64,000 nucleotides of DNA from Saprospiraceae bacterium (lineage in GTDB: Bacteria; Bacteroidota; Bacteroidia; Chitinophagales; Saprospiraceae). Positions 1 to 7,724 of this stretch are shown here, in pieces. The position numbers and the translations under genes were made by a program. The notes beneath the pieces were generated by a model that was not told where the DNA came from, searched no databases, and saw only the letters and a program-made list of their open reading frames with translations. The stretch lies in NCBI GenBank assembly GCA_016715985.1, contig JADJXD010000001.1, positions 62,001 through 126,000 of the forward strand, given 5' to 3'. The stretch's first letter is position 1. Every line of letters begins with the position of its first letter.

Positions 1-969
1 AAAAAAAGTGATTCAGATAAAGTAGAAATTGATTCTCAAATTGGAGAATATGTTACAAGTATTTTCGAAGATTCAAAAGGATATTTATGGTTTGGGACAC
101 TTGACAAAGGAATTGCAAGGTATGATGGTCAAAAATTAAAATATTTTACATCAAAGGACGGGTTGCCATCTGATAGAGTAACCGGAATAATTGAGGATTC
201 AAATGGGATATTTTGGTTACATACGGGAGAAGGGGTATCCAAATATGATGGAAAAAATTTTACGAATTTTTTAGCAGGAGACGATTTTAACAGCAATGTA
301 ATTACCAAATTACTTATTGATAGTAAGAAAGTTTTTTGGGTTGGCACTTGGAATGGTGTCTATAAATTTGATGGTGCAGCGTTTCATCCATTTTCTGTTC
401 CGTACCCTGAAGTAGATACCAAAATAAACGAAGATACCAAATATTGGGCAACTATGAGTGAAGATGTCGATGGCAATATTTGGTTTCGAAGACCTGGATA
501 TGGTGTCAGTAAATATGATGGGAATTCGTTTACTCATCTTCTGAAAAAAGATGGACTTCACTCGAATTATATCACGGATATTGAATTTGACAAAGATGGA
601 AGTGTTTGGTTTGGAACGAGAGTCGCTGAAAGAGATGATCCTGACCCCAAAAAGCGATTTGGAAAAGGTGGAGTTAATAAAATGACAGGGAATAAGATTA
701 TTTCATTTCCGGAAATCTCAGGATTTAATGATGGTGATGTGTACGAAATCTACAGAGACAAATCTGATGATATATGGATAGGCACCGTGAAAAATGGAGT
801 ATATAGATATGATGGAAATGCCTTTAAAAACTACAATGTTCCCATTTCCATTATGGGAATGCGTGAAGACCAAAATGGAAATTTATGGTTAGGCGGAGCA
901 GGTGGATTATATAAAATTAATCAGAGTGGGGAAGTTATAAACATAACAACCAAAGGACCTTGGAAATAA
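1..969 (+). CDS. Beta-propeller protein with two-component-regulator-type repeats (5' end missing)
   Basis: The frame is open from base 1, so the start and any signal peptide lie outside the window. The visible 322 residues are made of repeated blades with the pattern I-x-E-D-x-x-G-x-x-W-x-G-T-x-x-G-V-x-x-Y-D-G-x-x-F, which is the Reg_prop ligand-binding propeller pattern of Bacteroidota sensor proteins. About six blades can be counted. In the classical hybrid sensors such blades are followed by a Y_Y_Y domain and a histidine kinase. Here the protein stops right after the last blade (ending GPWK), so it is a stand-alone, probably periplasmic or secreted, propeller. Its ligand is unknown. Confidence 0.8.
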   Translation, partial: KKSDSDKVEIDSQIGEYVTSIFEDSKGYLWFGTLDKGIARYDGQKLKYFTSKDGLPSDRVTGIIEDSNGIFWLHTGEGVSKYDGKNFTNFLAGDDFNSNVITKLLIDSKKVFWVGTWNGVYKFDGAAFHPFSVPYPEVDTKINEDTKYWATMSEDVDGNIWFRRPGYGVSKYDGNSFTHLLKKDGLHSNYITDIEFDKDGSVWFGTRVAERDDPDPKKRFGKGGVNKMTGNKIISFPEISGFNDGDVYEIYRDKSDDIWIGTVKNGVYRYDGNAFKNYNVPISIMGMREDQNGNLWLGGAGGLYKINQSGEVINITTKGPWK

Positions 970-1097
970 TGAATAAGAACGAACAACTACTAAGCGTTCG
1001 TCGTATACAGCGGACTTGTGATGAACGCTATGTTGAATTAATCCAGCAAGAAGCGGAAGGACGGACCCTTCGGTTGCCAGCCTGTATAGTCGGATAA
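969..1097 (+). CDS. Possible 42-residue ORF overlapping the propeller stop
   Basis: An ATG overlaps the TAA stop of the propeller gene (TAATG) and opens a frame of 42 codons ending in TAA at 1095-1097. The product is basic and not recognised. The first part of the frame runs through a hairpin (993-1029), so the frame may be incidental. Translational coupling is the only argument for expression. Confidence 0.2.
   Translation: MNKNEQLLSVRRIQRTCDERYVELIQQEAEGRTLRLPACIVG
993..1029. repeat. Hairpin A, downstream of the propeller gene
   Basis: Arms AGCGTTCGTC (993-1002) and GATGAACGCT (1020-1029) pair over ten positions with one G-T pair and a 17-nt loop. A second pair, CAAC (984-987) with GTTG (1032-1035), lies outside. 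The 3' flank GTTGAAT (1032-1038) fits GTTRRRY, the R' core of integron attC sites, but the matching RYYYAAC is not exact. It is not followed by a T-tract, so it is not an ordinary terminator. Confidence 0.5.
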
Positions 1098-1286
1098 ACG
1101 CGGCCAGACTTTCACCCCGTAGGATTTATCACACCAACGTGGTAAAAACCCCACAATAGGCGGACAGGCAAAATTGGGTGTAATATGGGGTAACTGCAAA
1201 ACATTGGGAATAATTGTAAAAAAACAACATATCCAAATTATTAAGCAAAAAATATCCTACCTTTACTGTATGAAAGCCATCGAAAA
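1098..1286. other. Non-coding stretch before the antitoxin-like gene
   Basis: This part of the 317-base gap (970-1286) has a higher G+C patch around 1040-1180 and no recognisable gene. Just upstream of the next gene there is TACCTTTA (1258-1265), one base from the Bacteroidota TAnnTTTG box, and a six-codon frame ATG AAA GCC ATC GAA AAA TGA whose stop overlaps the next ATG. Confidence 0.4.
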
Positions 1287-1736
1287 ATGACAACCAGTGC
1301 ATTAAAAAAATTATTCATAAACAGGAAAGCTGAGATAAATGACGTGTCATTTTTAAATGCTATTAAAACAATTCCGGACACTAAGACTCAAACCCAGACG
1401 CATTCTTTGACGCCTGAGCAACGATTTGAAATAATTGAATCCCGGAAAGAAATTGAATCAGGACTTTTCGTTGAACAGGTAGAACTCGACAAAGAATTTA
1501 ATAAAAGACTTAACGGAAAATTGCTGGTCTTAGAGCTAGTGCTCTGTCAAGATAAAGAGTTAAATTATAATGGCAGTTATTTTTTTAAAGATCAAGGCAA
1601 AAAACACAGGCATAGCAGAGCTATGGCGAGTATTTTTAACGCAGATATTTGGAAAAAGAACAACATTTCATTAAGTTATTTATCTGGACAGAGCACTAGA
1701 ATTATACTATTTATGATACTTAATTTATATACTTAA
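1287..1736 (+). pseudogene. Antitoxin-like protein, 3' end altered by an inserted element
   Basis: Residues 1-80 look like the short Bacteroidota antitoxins that precede RelE/ParE-type toxins: an N-terminal MTTSALKK stretch, an SLTPEQRFEIIESRKEIE segment and an EQVELDKEFNKRLNGK ending. In that family the protein ends about there. Here the frame runs on for about 70 unrelated residues because a 164-bp inverted-repeat element begins at 1536. No toxin gene follows. I infer that the original 3' end and the toxin were lost. The N-terminal part could still be made as a protein with a foreign tail. The family assignment is from recall of the motif pattern. Confidence 0.55.
1536..1699. mobile_element. 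MITE-like element, 164 bp, with terminal inverted repeats
   Basis: The ends are perfect 13-bp inverted repeats: CTAGTGCTCTGTC at 1536-1548 and GACAGAGCACTAG at 1687-1699. Allowing one mismatch, the match extends to 21 positions (1536-1556 against 1679-1699), and partial matching continues further inward. The interior has no transposase. The terminal CTAG is itself a palindrome and could be a 4-bp target duplication with the true ends being TGCTCTGTC. The IS family that would move it is not identified. Confidence 0.6.
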
Positions 1737-1787
1737 CGAAATATGAGTAAACCCTATTCTATTGAGAAAAGAAATAATTACGAAGCC

Positions 1788-1849
1788 ATAACAAGTGCTT
1801 TGACGACAATTTGACTATCGCTAAAACCATCTAAAGGCATAGTCGTTAT
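1788..1849. repeat. Hairpin B, downstream of the antitoxin-like gene
   Basis: Inner arms GACTATCGC (1813-1821) and GCATAGTC (1837-1844) pair with one unpaired C. Outer arms ATAAC (1788-1792) and GTTAT (1845-1849) also pair. A long two-part stem with a protruding base resembles attC architecture, but the 3' core GTTATCT is not a clean GTTRRRY. Confidence 0.45.
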
Positions 1850-1921
1850 CTGTAATTTCAAAACCAAAATAATTGTAACAATTTGTATTATTTATGAATT
1901 TTAAAAAAAAATAATATAGTT

Positions 1922-2740
1922 ATGAATAAGCCAATATTCTGTCTAATTGTAATGTTGTCTTTCGCAAATTGCACCTCTAATGATGATTGTAGATCAGATT
2001 TGGAGAACGTTAACGCTGAGTGCATTTTTAAGACTCAGGAATCTCTATATATGTGTTGTTATTCTTCACAAAGAGAAATCGTCAATCTTCCTACATATGT
2101 TTGTCGACCTGATATTGACAGTGCCAGTTACGATGATGTGAAATATTTAGGATTCTTTGAGCCTCTTGAGTCAACTTTTAAGATGCTGCCATCAATGGAG
2201 GAAGGTCGTAATTTTATATTTCAAAATCAACTTGGTGAGCATTTAACATTGAATTATAAACATCTTGACATTCGAATTGGAAGTAGTGAAAGTGAGCTAC
2301 ATTCTTCTGGAAATATTACACTTCTTTGCCAAGAGACACTTCGCTATGAAATACTTGTGAGTAGTGAAGAACTTGACTATATTATGAATATTTCGATTTC
2401 AACAAAAGTGTCTTATTTGGGTGATATAATCTATTTAAATGATTTTCTTGTTTTGAGAAAATCAGATAGTTTAGGGGTGTTTCGGAGTTGGCCTGGTCAT
2501 CAACTCAAACTCACCCTTGATAAACGAAACTCACTCGAAGACCATCTATATAGTTCTGATACTGTCCATTTTGATGAAATTGATTTGAATGATATTATAT
2601 TTCAAAATATTTACACTAATTCTTCAAGTTCTCATAATGGTAATGAGCCATTAAATACTTTTTACTTTAGTTATGACTACGGTCTTGTAGGAATAAAAGA
2701 CGAATTTGACAATCTATGGGTGCTTAATAAAATAGAATAA
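1922..2740 (+). CDS. Hypothetical lipoprotein
   Basis: A 272-residue protein with a short hydrophobic N-terminus (NKPIFCLIVMLSFANC) and a Cys at position 17 followed by TSND, consistent with a type II signal peptide although Asn before the Cys is unusual. Several further cysteines (CC around residue 41) suggest an exported protein with disulfides. The body is beta-rich. The C-terminal segment FYFSYDYGLVGIKDEFDNLW recalls repeats at the end of other Bacteroidota exported proteins of unknown function. It stands alone between hairpins B and C. I do not recognise the family. Confidence 0.65.
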   Translation: MNKPIFCLIVMLSFANCTSNDDCRSDLENVNAECIFKTQESLYMCCYSSQREIVNLPTYVCRPDIDSASYDDVKYLGFFEPLESTFKMLPSMEEGRNFIFQNQLGEHLTLNYKHLDIRIGSSESELHSSGNITLLCQETLRYEILVSSEELDYIMNISISTKVSYLGDIIYLNDFLVLRKSDSLGVFRSWPGHQLKLTLDKRNSLEDHLYSSDTVHFDEIDLNDIIFQNIYTNSSSSHNGNEPLNTFYFSYDYGLVGIKDEFDNLWVLNKIE

Positions 2741-2776
2741 ACTACAGATACTATAAATTCAGAAATAGATGAATGA

Positions 2777-2958
2777 ATTATCATTTATTGGAGTGAGGCG
2801 GATGAAGCATCTATAGCAGAAGTTCCGGAGCTTTAAGGGTGCAAAGCATATGGCGAAACTTATGAAGAAGTTATCGCAAATGCACGGCAAACTATTAACG
2901 TTTGGATTGAAAAGCCATAGGACTTGGAAGGGAAATTCTTAACCCAAAAGACAAATAA
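2777..2958 (+). pseudogene. hicB: Degenerate HicB-family antitoxin
   Basis: Translating from 2780 gives IIYWSEADEASIAEVPEL, then a TAA stop (2834-2836), then GCKAYGETYEEVIANARQ and TINVWIEKP, then a TAG stop (2918-2920). A shift of one base near 2926 then gives GREILNPKDK and a TAA at 2956-2958. This is the HicB pattern (YW-E-D-x-x-x-x-A-E-V-P-E-L-x-G-C, then G-x-T-x-E-E-A, then the W-I helix and a PK-G ending). Two nonsense codons and a frameshift make it dead. No hicA toxin is found beside it. It is too broken to appear as an open frame. Confidence 0.85.
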
Positions 2959-3023
2959 ATGTATGCATAATAGATTCACGAAGCCATATTCGAGTAGACG
3001 GGTTCTACTACTTAACTCCGATT

Positions 3024-3094
3024 GTCGCAGTTTCTGACCGTTATCAGGTCTGACTTTTCAAGCCATTGTCAGACTGATGAAATTCCACTGCGAC
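3024..3094. repeat. Hairpin C, long two-part stem
   Basis: Outer arms GTCGCAGT (3024-3031) and ACTGCGAC (3087-3094) are perfect complements. Inner arms CAGGTCTGAC (3045-3054) and GTCAGACTG (3068-3076) pair with a single bulged G at 3048 and a 13-nt loop. ACTTAAC (3012-3018) just before it fits RYYYAAC. It closes the accessory patch; the next gene begins the conserved part of the window. Confidence 0.55.
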
Positions 3095-3156
3095 CCCATA
3101 TTTTATGAATACTTCTCTTGCCGTACAGGATTATAACACATCATCCTTTATCAATA

Positions 3157-3663
3157 TCAAAGCCACACCTCCACCCCGCCGCCATCATTGATACTGAATG
3201 TAAATCTGACCTCTTTGTATTTTTTCAAAAGATGTTCTACCGCAGTTTTCAGGACACCTTCTCCTTTTCCATGTATGATGTGTACTCGGGGCAACTTTTT
3301 TTCAATGGCGTAATCCATAAATTTTTCGCATTGCAGTATCTGAAAGTCCAAAATCCTAACCGGCAATTCATTGACTTTGTGTGGTGCAAGTACTTCTATA
3401 TGCAGATCTATTTCAGTATGCAGGTTTGCAGTAAAAGGTACAACCTGTATATCGTCATGTAATATACTTTCCATCAGGGCATGCAATGGAAAGCTGTCCG
3501 GTTCCGGCATTAAGTCTAAATTTGAAGCACTTACCAATAGTATTTTTCCATCCACATTAATTCTTGCTCTTCCGTCATCATTAATCCCGGCAAATTTTCC
3601 TGTTTTTCCTGATTTTATAATCATTACCGGGTCGCCAATCCATAGATTTTTAATGTCAATCAT
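3157..3663 (-). CDS. Smr-domain protein
   Basis: This 168-residue protein has an N-terminal small beta domain (residues 1-55) and a C-terminal Smr domain with D-L-H-I-E at 86-90 and H-G-K-G-E-G-V-L at 131-138. Smr domains occur in MutS2 and as stand-alone proteins and bind or nick nucleic acid; MutS2 Smr acts at branched DNA and, as shown for some members, at collided ribosomes. This protein lacks the MutS ATPase, so only the Smr role can be inferred. Its ATG overlaps the last base of the upstream barrel gene's stop codon, so the two are co-transcribed. Confidence 0.8.
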   Translation of the reverse strand: MIDIKNLWIGDPVMIIKSGKTGKFAGINDDGRARINVDGKILLVSASNLDLMPEPDSFPLHALMESILHDDIQVVPFTANLHTEIDLHIEVLAPHKVNELPVRILDFQILQCEKFMDYAIEKKLPRVHIIHGKGEGVLKTAVEHLLKKYKEVRFTFSINDGGGVEVWL

Positions 3664-5849
3664 TAAAATCTGATTTTCAACTGCGTTTTTAATTCTGTTC
3701 GGGTATTGCCATCTATACGTTCATTACCGGAACCGATTTCATTGACATTCTGAAGGTACGTTCGTCCGATTCTGAATTCCCAGGTATAATTTCTTGCCAG
3801 CCGATATCGCAGATTTACATAATACCGCGAACCTCTGTTTTGAAAGAAGGGAATATAAAATTCATAAAGTAAATCATTTTCAAAAGTATATATTCTGGCA
3901 TCAAAACTGTTAATATCAAAAACAGCATATCGCATAGAAAATGAAAGTGGACTTGCTATTGGTTTATAAATAATGTCCTGATACATCATAATTCCTCTTG
4001 AACTCTTGGTCTGATCAAAAAAGGAGAACTCTACCCTATCCCGCAATTCCAGTTCTTTCGATAATTTGTAATTCAATTGTACCCGCAATCTATGGAGCGT
4101 AATTTCCTGAGGAAAATCTATAATAATTGCATCATCACTCGAATTTCTCAACTTCTGTTCGTAGCGGTATTGGACATAAAATTCGAGTTTTCTTCTTAAG
4201 ATATAGGAAAGTTTTACAAAATATTCTCTTCCGCTACCCGGACCATCTCTTCTGAATGAAGCCCAGGGATTTTGCCAAAAATCTATGTAAGTACTGATAA
4301 CCGTATTTTTGAAAGGTCTGATCTCCATACCGAGATAAATTCCTTTTTCGTTGATCGGCAGCGTAGATTCACCAAAGGCATTGGCATTCAAAACCTGATA
4401 ATCGGGGTGATAATTTCTATACACCACTGCAATATCTATTTTCCTGTCGAGCCCCAACAAAAGTCCGTGTAGATTTGCCAATCCTCCATTTCCACTCATC
4501 GCTGACTCACCGTAAAATGTAAAATTGCGGTATCTGTAACTATAGTCAATACTGGCATTCAGCAGATTTTGTCCTGCAAATAAAAATCGGGTGTACAATG
4601 CTTCATCTCTCTGGAAAGCTTTGTCAAATCCTGTATAAAGGACATTACCTGAAACTTTTAAATTCCCAAAAGTTGACTGTAGTTTCCCTCCAAAATCATA
4701 TTGATTAATTGTGTTTTTGCGACCAATTTCCGATAATGTACGATGAAATCCATCCTGCGGTAATGAAGTAAACCTTTCAAAATCAGAGTTGTCAAGAGTG
4801 TCTCCGGTTACTCTGCCGTTCACAGCACGATAGGATCCGAAAAATCCCATTTCCAGATTTTTGTTCAGTCTTAATGTAGCAGCTCCTCCTCTGAAATAAT
4901 TAGCCTCATTGACAGAACTGTAAGGCCGAATCATTCTGCCACCCCTTTTGACATTTAATACAAAAGATGATTTCCCCCCACCAAAGTCATTATGCATAAT
5001 CAGTCCCTGACCCAGACTGATACTGTAATCACCCAATGAAACTTCCTTAACCGTGTTATTAATATTCCTGGCATTGATAAAAAAGGAGTAAAAATCAAAA
5101 CCAGTTTTGTTGATCCCACGGAAAAACTGCTCACCCGGATCTTTTTCCATCGTAAATCCGGCTCTGAATAACTGGCCAAATTCATATCGGTAACGGACAT
5201 ACAGGTGATTTGGATCTCCCAGATAAGGACTAATTCCGTCACTATTAGGGATATACCCACGTCTGGTTTCAAGTACCCGTTTAGCTTTCAGGAATAAAGT
5301 AGAATTTCCGTTCGACAATGCATCTTTAAAATTCAGGTTAAAACTCACTCCGGATGTACCAATTGTAAGAAATGGTAATACACTCCTGATGGTAATCATA
5401 TCCCATGAAGGAATAGCCTGCAATTCATATATGCTGAGAAAATCACCAAAAGTATTTCTGTAGTTTATAAAATTTCCAATCTGAATTTCATTTAAAATAA
5501 TGAGTTCCCGCAGATCCTGATCCCTGACTCTGTTGATGTCTAACGGGTGTTCATAAAAATAATTCAAATTTTCAAGGATGGTATTGAAGTCAAAATCTTC
5601 CGCTTCAATAGTTTCAAGATAATCTTCTATAATATTGGCGATCAAATTATTAGATTGGGCATCTGCAGGAGCTTGTCCCTTTGAATAAAAAGCCTGAAAT
5701 AACAGTAATATGAAAATAAACCGCTTCAATATCCGATATTTTGTGAATAATGCAGAACAAAGAAATGATAATTGCAGGAATTTATTCCACTTTTCAGAAT
5801 AGTTTTTGAATAACAAATTAGTAATTGCGGAAAAAAGATTAATTATCAT
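3663..5849 (-). CDS. Helix-hairpin-helix outer-membrane beta-barrel protein
   Basis: The mature protein starts with a short helical region and a ComEA-like helix-hairpin-helix segment (roughly residues 85-150, with DLRELIILNEIQIGNFINYR and FGDFLSIYELQAIPSW). About 550 residues of alternating amphipathic strands follow, ending in LKIRF, as expected for an outer-membrane barrel. The signal peptide (KRFIFILLLFQAFYSKGQ) lies about 40 residues into the longest frame, so translation may really begin at the TTG at 5727-5729. HhH plus barrel proteins are common in Bacteroidota; their role is unknown. Confidence 0.75.
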   Translation of the reverse strand: MIINLFSAITNLLFKNYSEKWNKFLQLSFLCSALFTKYRILKRFIFILLLFQAFYSKGQAPADAQSNNLIANIIEDYLETIEAEDFDFNTILENLNYFYEHPLDINRVRDQDLRELIILNEIQIGNFINYRNTFGDFLSIYELQAIPSWDMITIRSVLPFLTIGTSGVSFNLNFKDALSNGNSTLFLKAKRVLETRRGYIPNSDGISPYLGDPNHLYVRYRYEFGQLFRAGFTMEKDPGEQFFRGINKTGFDFYSFFINARNINNTVKEVSLGDYSISLGQGLIMHNDFGGGKSSFVLNVKRGGRMIRPYSSVNEANYFRGGAATLRLNKNLEMGFFGSYRAVNGRVTGDTLDNSDFERFTSLPQDGFHRTLSEIGRKNTINQYDFGGKLQSTFGNLKVSGNVLYTGFDKAFQRDEALYTRFLFAGQNLLNASIDYSYRYRNFTFYGESAMSGNGGLANLHGLLLGLDRKIDIAVVYRNYHPDYQVLNANAFGESTLPINEKGIYLGMEIRPFKNTVISTYIDFWQNPWASFRRDGPGSGREYFVKLSYILRRKLEFYVQYRYEQKLRNSSDDAIIIDFPQEITLHRLRVQLNYKLSKELELRDRVEFSFFDQTKSSRGIMMYQDIIYKPIASPLSFSMRYAVFDINSFDARIYTFENDLLYEFYIPFFQNRGSRYYVNLRYRLARNYTWEFRIGRTYLQNVNEIGSGNERIDGNTRTELKTQLKIRF

Positions 5850-6301
5850 ATTTTTACAATACTATAAATATACTACACATGGCCTATTATAAAAGGTTCA
5901 GCTATATTCTCATGCCAAACGTTTAGGTAGAATGCAAAAAAGCGTGGCCGTTGCGGTACGCGGAGCGATTTAGCGGAACTAGACTTTTCCTGCCCGCATC
6001 GGAGCAGGCGGGTTGTTTACTTTTTTTCTGCGATGCATTCCAAAGGAATATGGACGGATATGAAAAAAAGTATAACTGAACGATCCTGAAAGGTGATGCA
6101 TGACAATGCATCAAGTGAAGACACCCGAACAGGGATGGGAAGGGCGGCTTGAGCGTCAAAGCCAATCAGTCGTGAAAAGTTAGAATTTTAGATCAAAGCA
6201 AATTTCAACTTTGACTTTGACAAATCATGAGTTAAGGTAAATCTGTTCAAAATGTTTTATACAATCATAGGATTATTCAATGAGAGAGTACTTAAAATAC
6301 T
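5850..6301. other. Intergenic region with a GC-rich, repeat-like block
   Basis: Bases about 5920-6180 are much richer in G+C than the surroundings and contain a palindrome, CCTGCCCGC (5990-5998) with GCAGGCGGG (6005-6013), and the inverted repeat GATGCATGACAATGCATC near 6095. The palindrome core recurs near 26345 and 57775. An 80-codon frame on the minus strand (5923-6165) has no protein-like features. I read the block as a dispersed non-coding repeat. Confidence 0.45.
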
Positions 6302-6778
6302 TTAAAGACTCAATTTCATCTTAATATCACACCTCAATGACTTATTAATCCCTGACTCTTCTTTAAACCCAAATGCTTTGTATAATTTCAGTGCATCTCT
6401 CAGCACACTTGCTGACTCAAGTTCTACTTTTGAAAATCCCTTTGACTTCGCCTGAGCTATCAAAAAAGTGAGCATCCACTTCCCCAAACCAAGTTTCTGA
6501 ACGGATTTATCTAAATACATTTTCCTAATTTCAGCAGCTTCTGAATCAATTCCTGCCAATGCAAAACTACCCAAAACAACATTTTCAGCATTCACTATAA
6601 CACCAAAAAAATCATTCTGATAATATGTTTCGATATCATATAAATCTTTATCCGTTTTATCCGGATCCGGCTCTAAACCATGGCGTCTCAGTTCGGTAAA
6701 AATGATTTCCCTTATTCTTGAACCATCTTCATTTACGGCACTTCGATAAAAATAATTATCAATTCCTGTATTGAACAT
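6302..6778 (-). CDS. GNAT-family N-acetyltransferase
   Basis: The protein has the GNAT layout: an N-terminal strand-helix region, a central strand NVVLGSFALAG, then the acetyl-CoA loop region with DKSVQKLGLGKWMLTFLIAQAK, and the C-terminal LYKAFGFKEE strand. It would acetylate an unidentified amine. I place the start at the ATG at 6776-6778 (MFNTGIDNYFYRSA) because the 18 upstream residues are hydrophobic and not part of the GNAT fold; the longer frame begins at 6832. It is a single gene, divergent from the next. Confidence 0.8.
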   Translation of the reverse strand: MFNTGIDNYFYRSAVNEDGSRIREIIFTELRRHGLEPDPDKTDKDLYDIETYYQNDFFGVIVNAENVVLGSFALAGIDSEAAEIRKMYLDKSVQKLGLGKWMLTFLIAQAKSKGFSKVELESASVLRDALKLYKAFGFKEESGINKSLRCDIKMKLSL

Positions 6779-6872
6779 TATTGAGTCAATTTGAAAAAAA
6801 TAGAATACTAAATCCAAGTAAAAGTAATTCAATTGTTATAAATTTTTACTTTTATAGCTTAATTATATTTGT

Positions 6873-7709
6873 ATGCTGTCCTTGAAACAACCATATTTTT
6901 ATATATCAGCTATTTTGTTGCTTGTTTTTTCGTTCACTTCATTACGTGCACAGTCCGGATTTACTTCTTCCGGCGGTGCCAATTTTATAGGATTTGGGCG
7001 AGCAGGTACAAATTTAACCGGAATTGCTGCCATGTATAACAATCAGGCGGGACTTACAGATATCCAGGGATTTGCAGCAGATCTGAGTATCGAGAGACGT
7101 TTTAATCTGGATGAACTTACATTAACATCTTTAGCAGTTGCAAAAAGTTTTAGTTTCGGAACTATCGGACTGATGGCTTCCCATTTCGGATTTGAGGAAT
7201 ACAGCGAACAAAAATTCGGACTTGCATATGCAAGAAAACTCACTGAGAAATTTTCGCTGGGCGGACAGTTTGATATGCTCAGAATCAATATTAATCAATA
7301 CGGGAGCAGCAATTATCTAACTTTTGAGATCGGGGTTAATTATGTGATAAATAATGAATTTCGTGTAGCTACTCATATCTTCAGTCCGGGTGGTATCGCG
7401 CTTGCTGAAAACTCAGTTTTGGGAAGCAGGTTTAGAATGGGTGTAAAATATCAGCCATCAGCAAAAGTATTTTTATTGCTCGAAGGCGATAAACTAATAG
7501 ACAGAGCAGTCACTGAATTTAAAATGGGACTCTCTTATCAAATGGCTAAACAAATAGAATTGAGACTCGGTGCCAATCTTTCTGCATCGGCATTTTCTTT
7601 TGGGGTCGCCGTAAATCTTGCTAACAAATACAAAATAGCAACTGCATACAGTTTGCAAAATATTTTGGGAAATACTCCTGCGTTGTCATTGCAATACCAA
7701 AATGATTAA
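6873..7709 (+). CDS. PorV/UPF0164-like outer-membrane barrel protein
   Basis: A signal peptide (residues 1-26, ending SLRAQ) is followed by GGANFIGFGRAGTNLTGIAAMYNNQAGL, close to the FadL/PorV-type pattern in which a Gly-Ala-rich stretch precedes an NPAGL-like turn. The remaining residues alternate as beta strands to an aromatic-poor C-terminus (LSLQYQND). The length, 278, is short for PorV. It is followed after 15 bases by the glycosyltransferase gene, so both may be co-transcribed. TATATTTG at 6864-6871 is a -7-like box but lies too close to the ATG to be the normal promoter. Confidence 0.6.
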   Translation: MLSLKQPYFYISAILLLVFSFTSLRAQSGFTSSGGANFIGFGRAGTNLTGIAAMYNNQAGLTDIQGFAADLSIERRFNLDELTLTSLAVAKSFSFGTIGLMASHFGFEEYSEQKFGLAYARKLTEKFSLGGQFDMLRININQYGSSNYLTFEIGVNYVINNEFRVATHIFSPGGIALAENSVLGSRFRMGVKYQPSAKVFLLLEGDKLIDRAVTEFKMGLSYQMAKQIELRLGANLSASAFSFGVAVNLANKYKIATAYSLQNILGNTPALSLQYQND

Positions 7710-7724
7710 GCATTGACTGAGAAT

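Noticed and set aside
3118..3462. Plus-strand frame of 114 codons over the Smr gene
   Set aside because: It is a shadow of the Smr-domain gene on the other strand.
5923..6165. 80-codon frame on the minus strand in the GC-rich block
   Set aside because: It has no domain, signal or codon bias like real genes, and the block has repeat-like palindromes.
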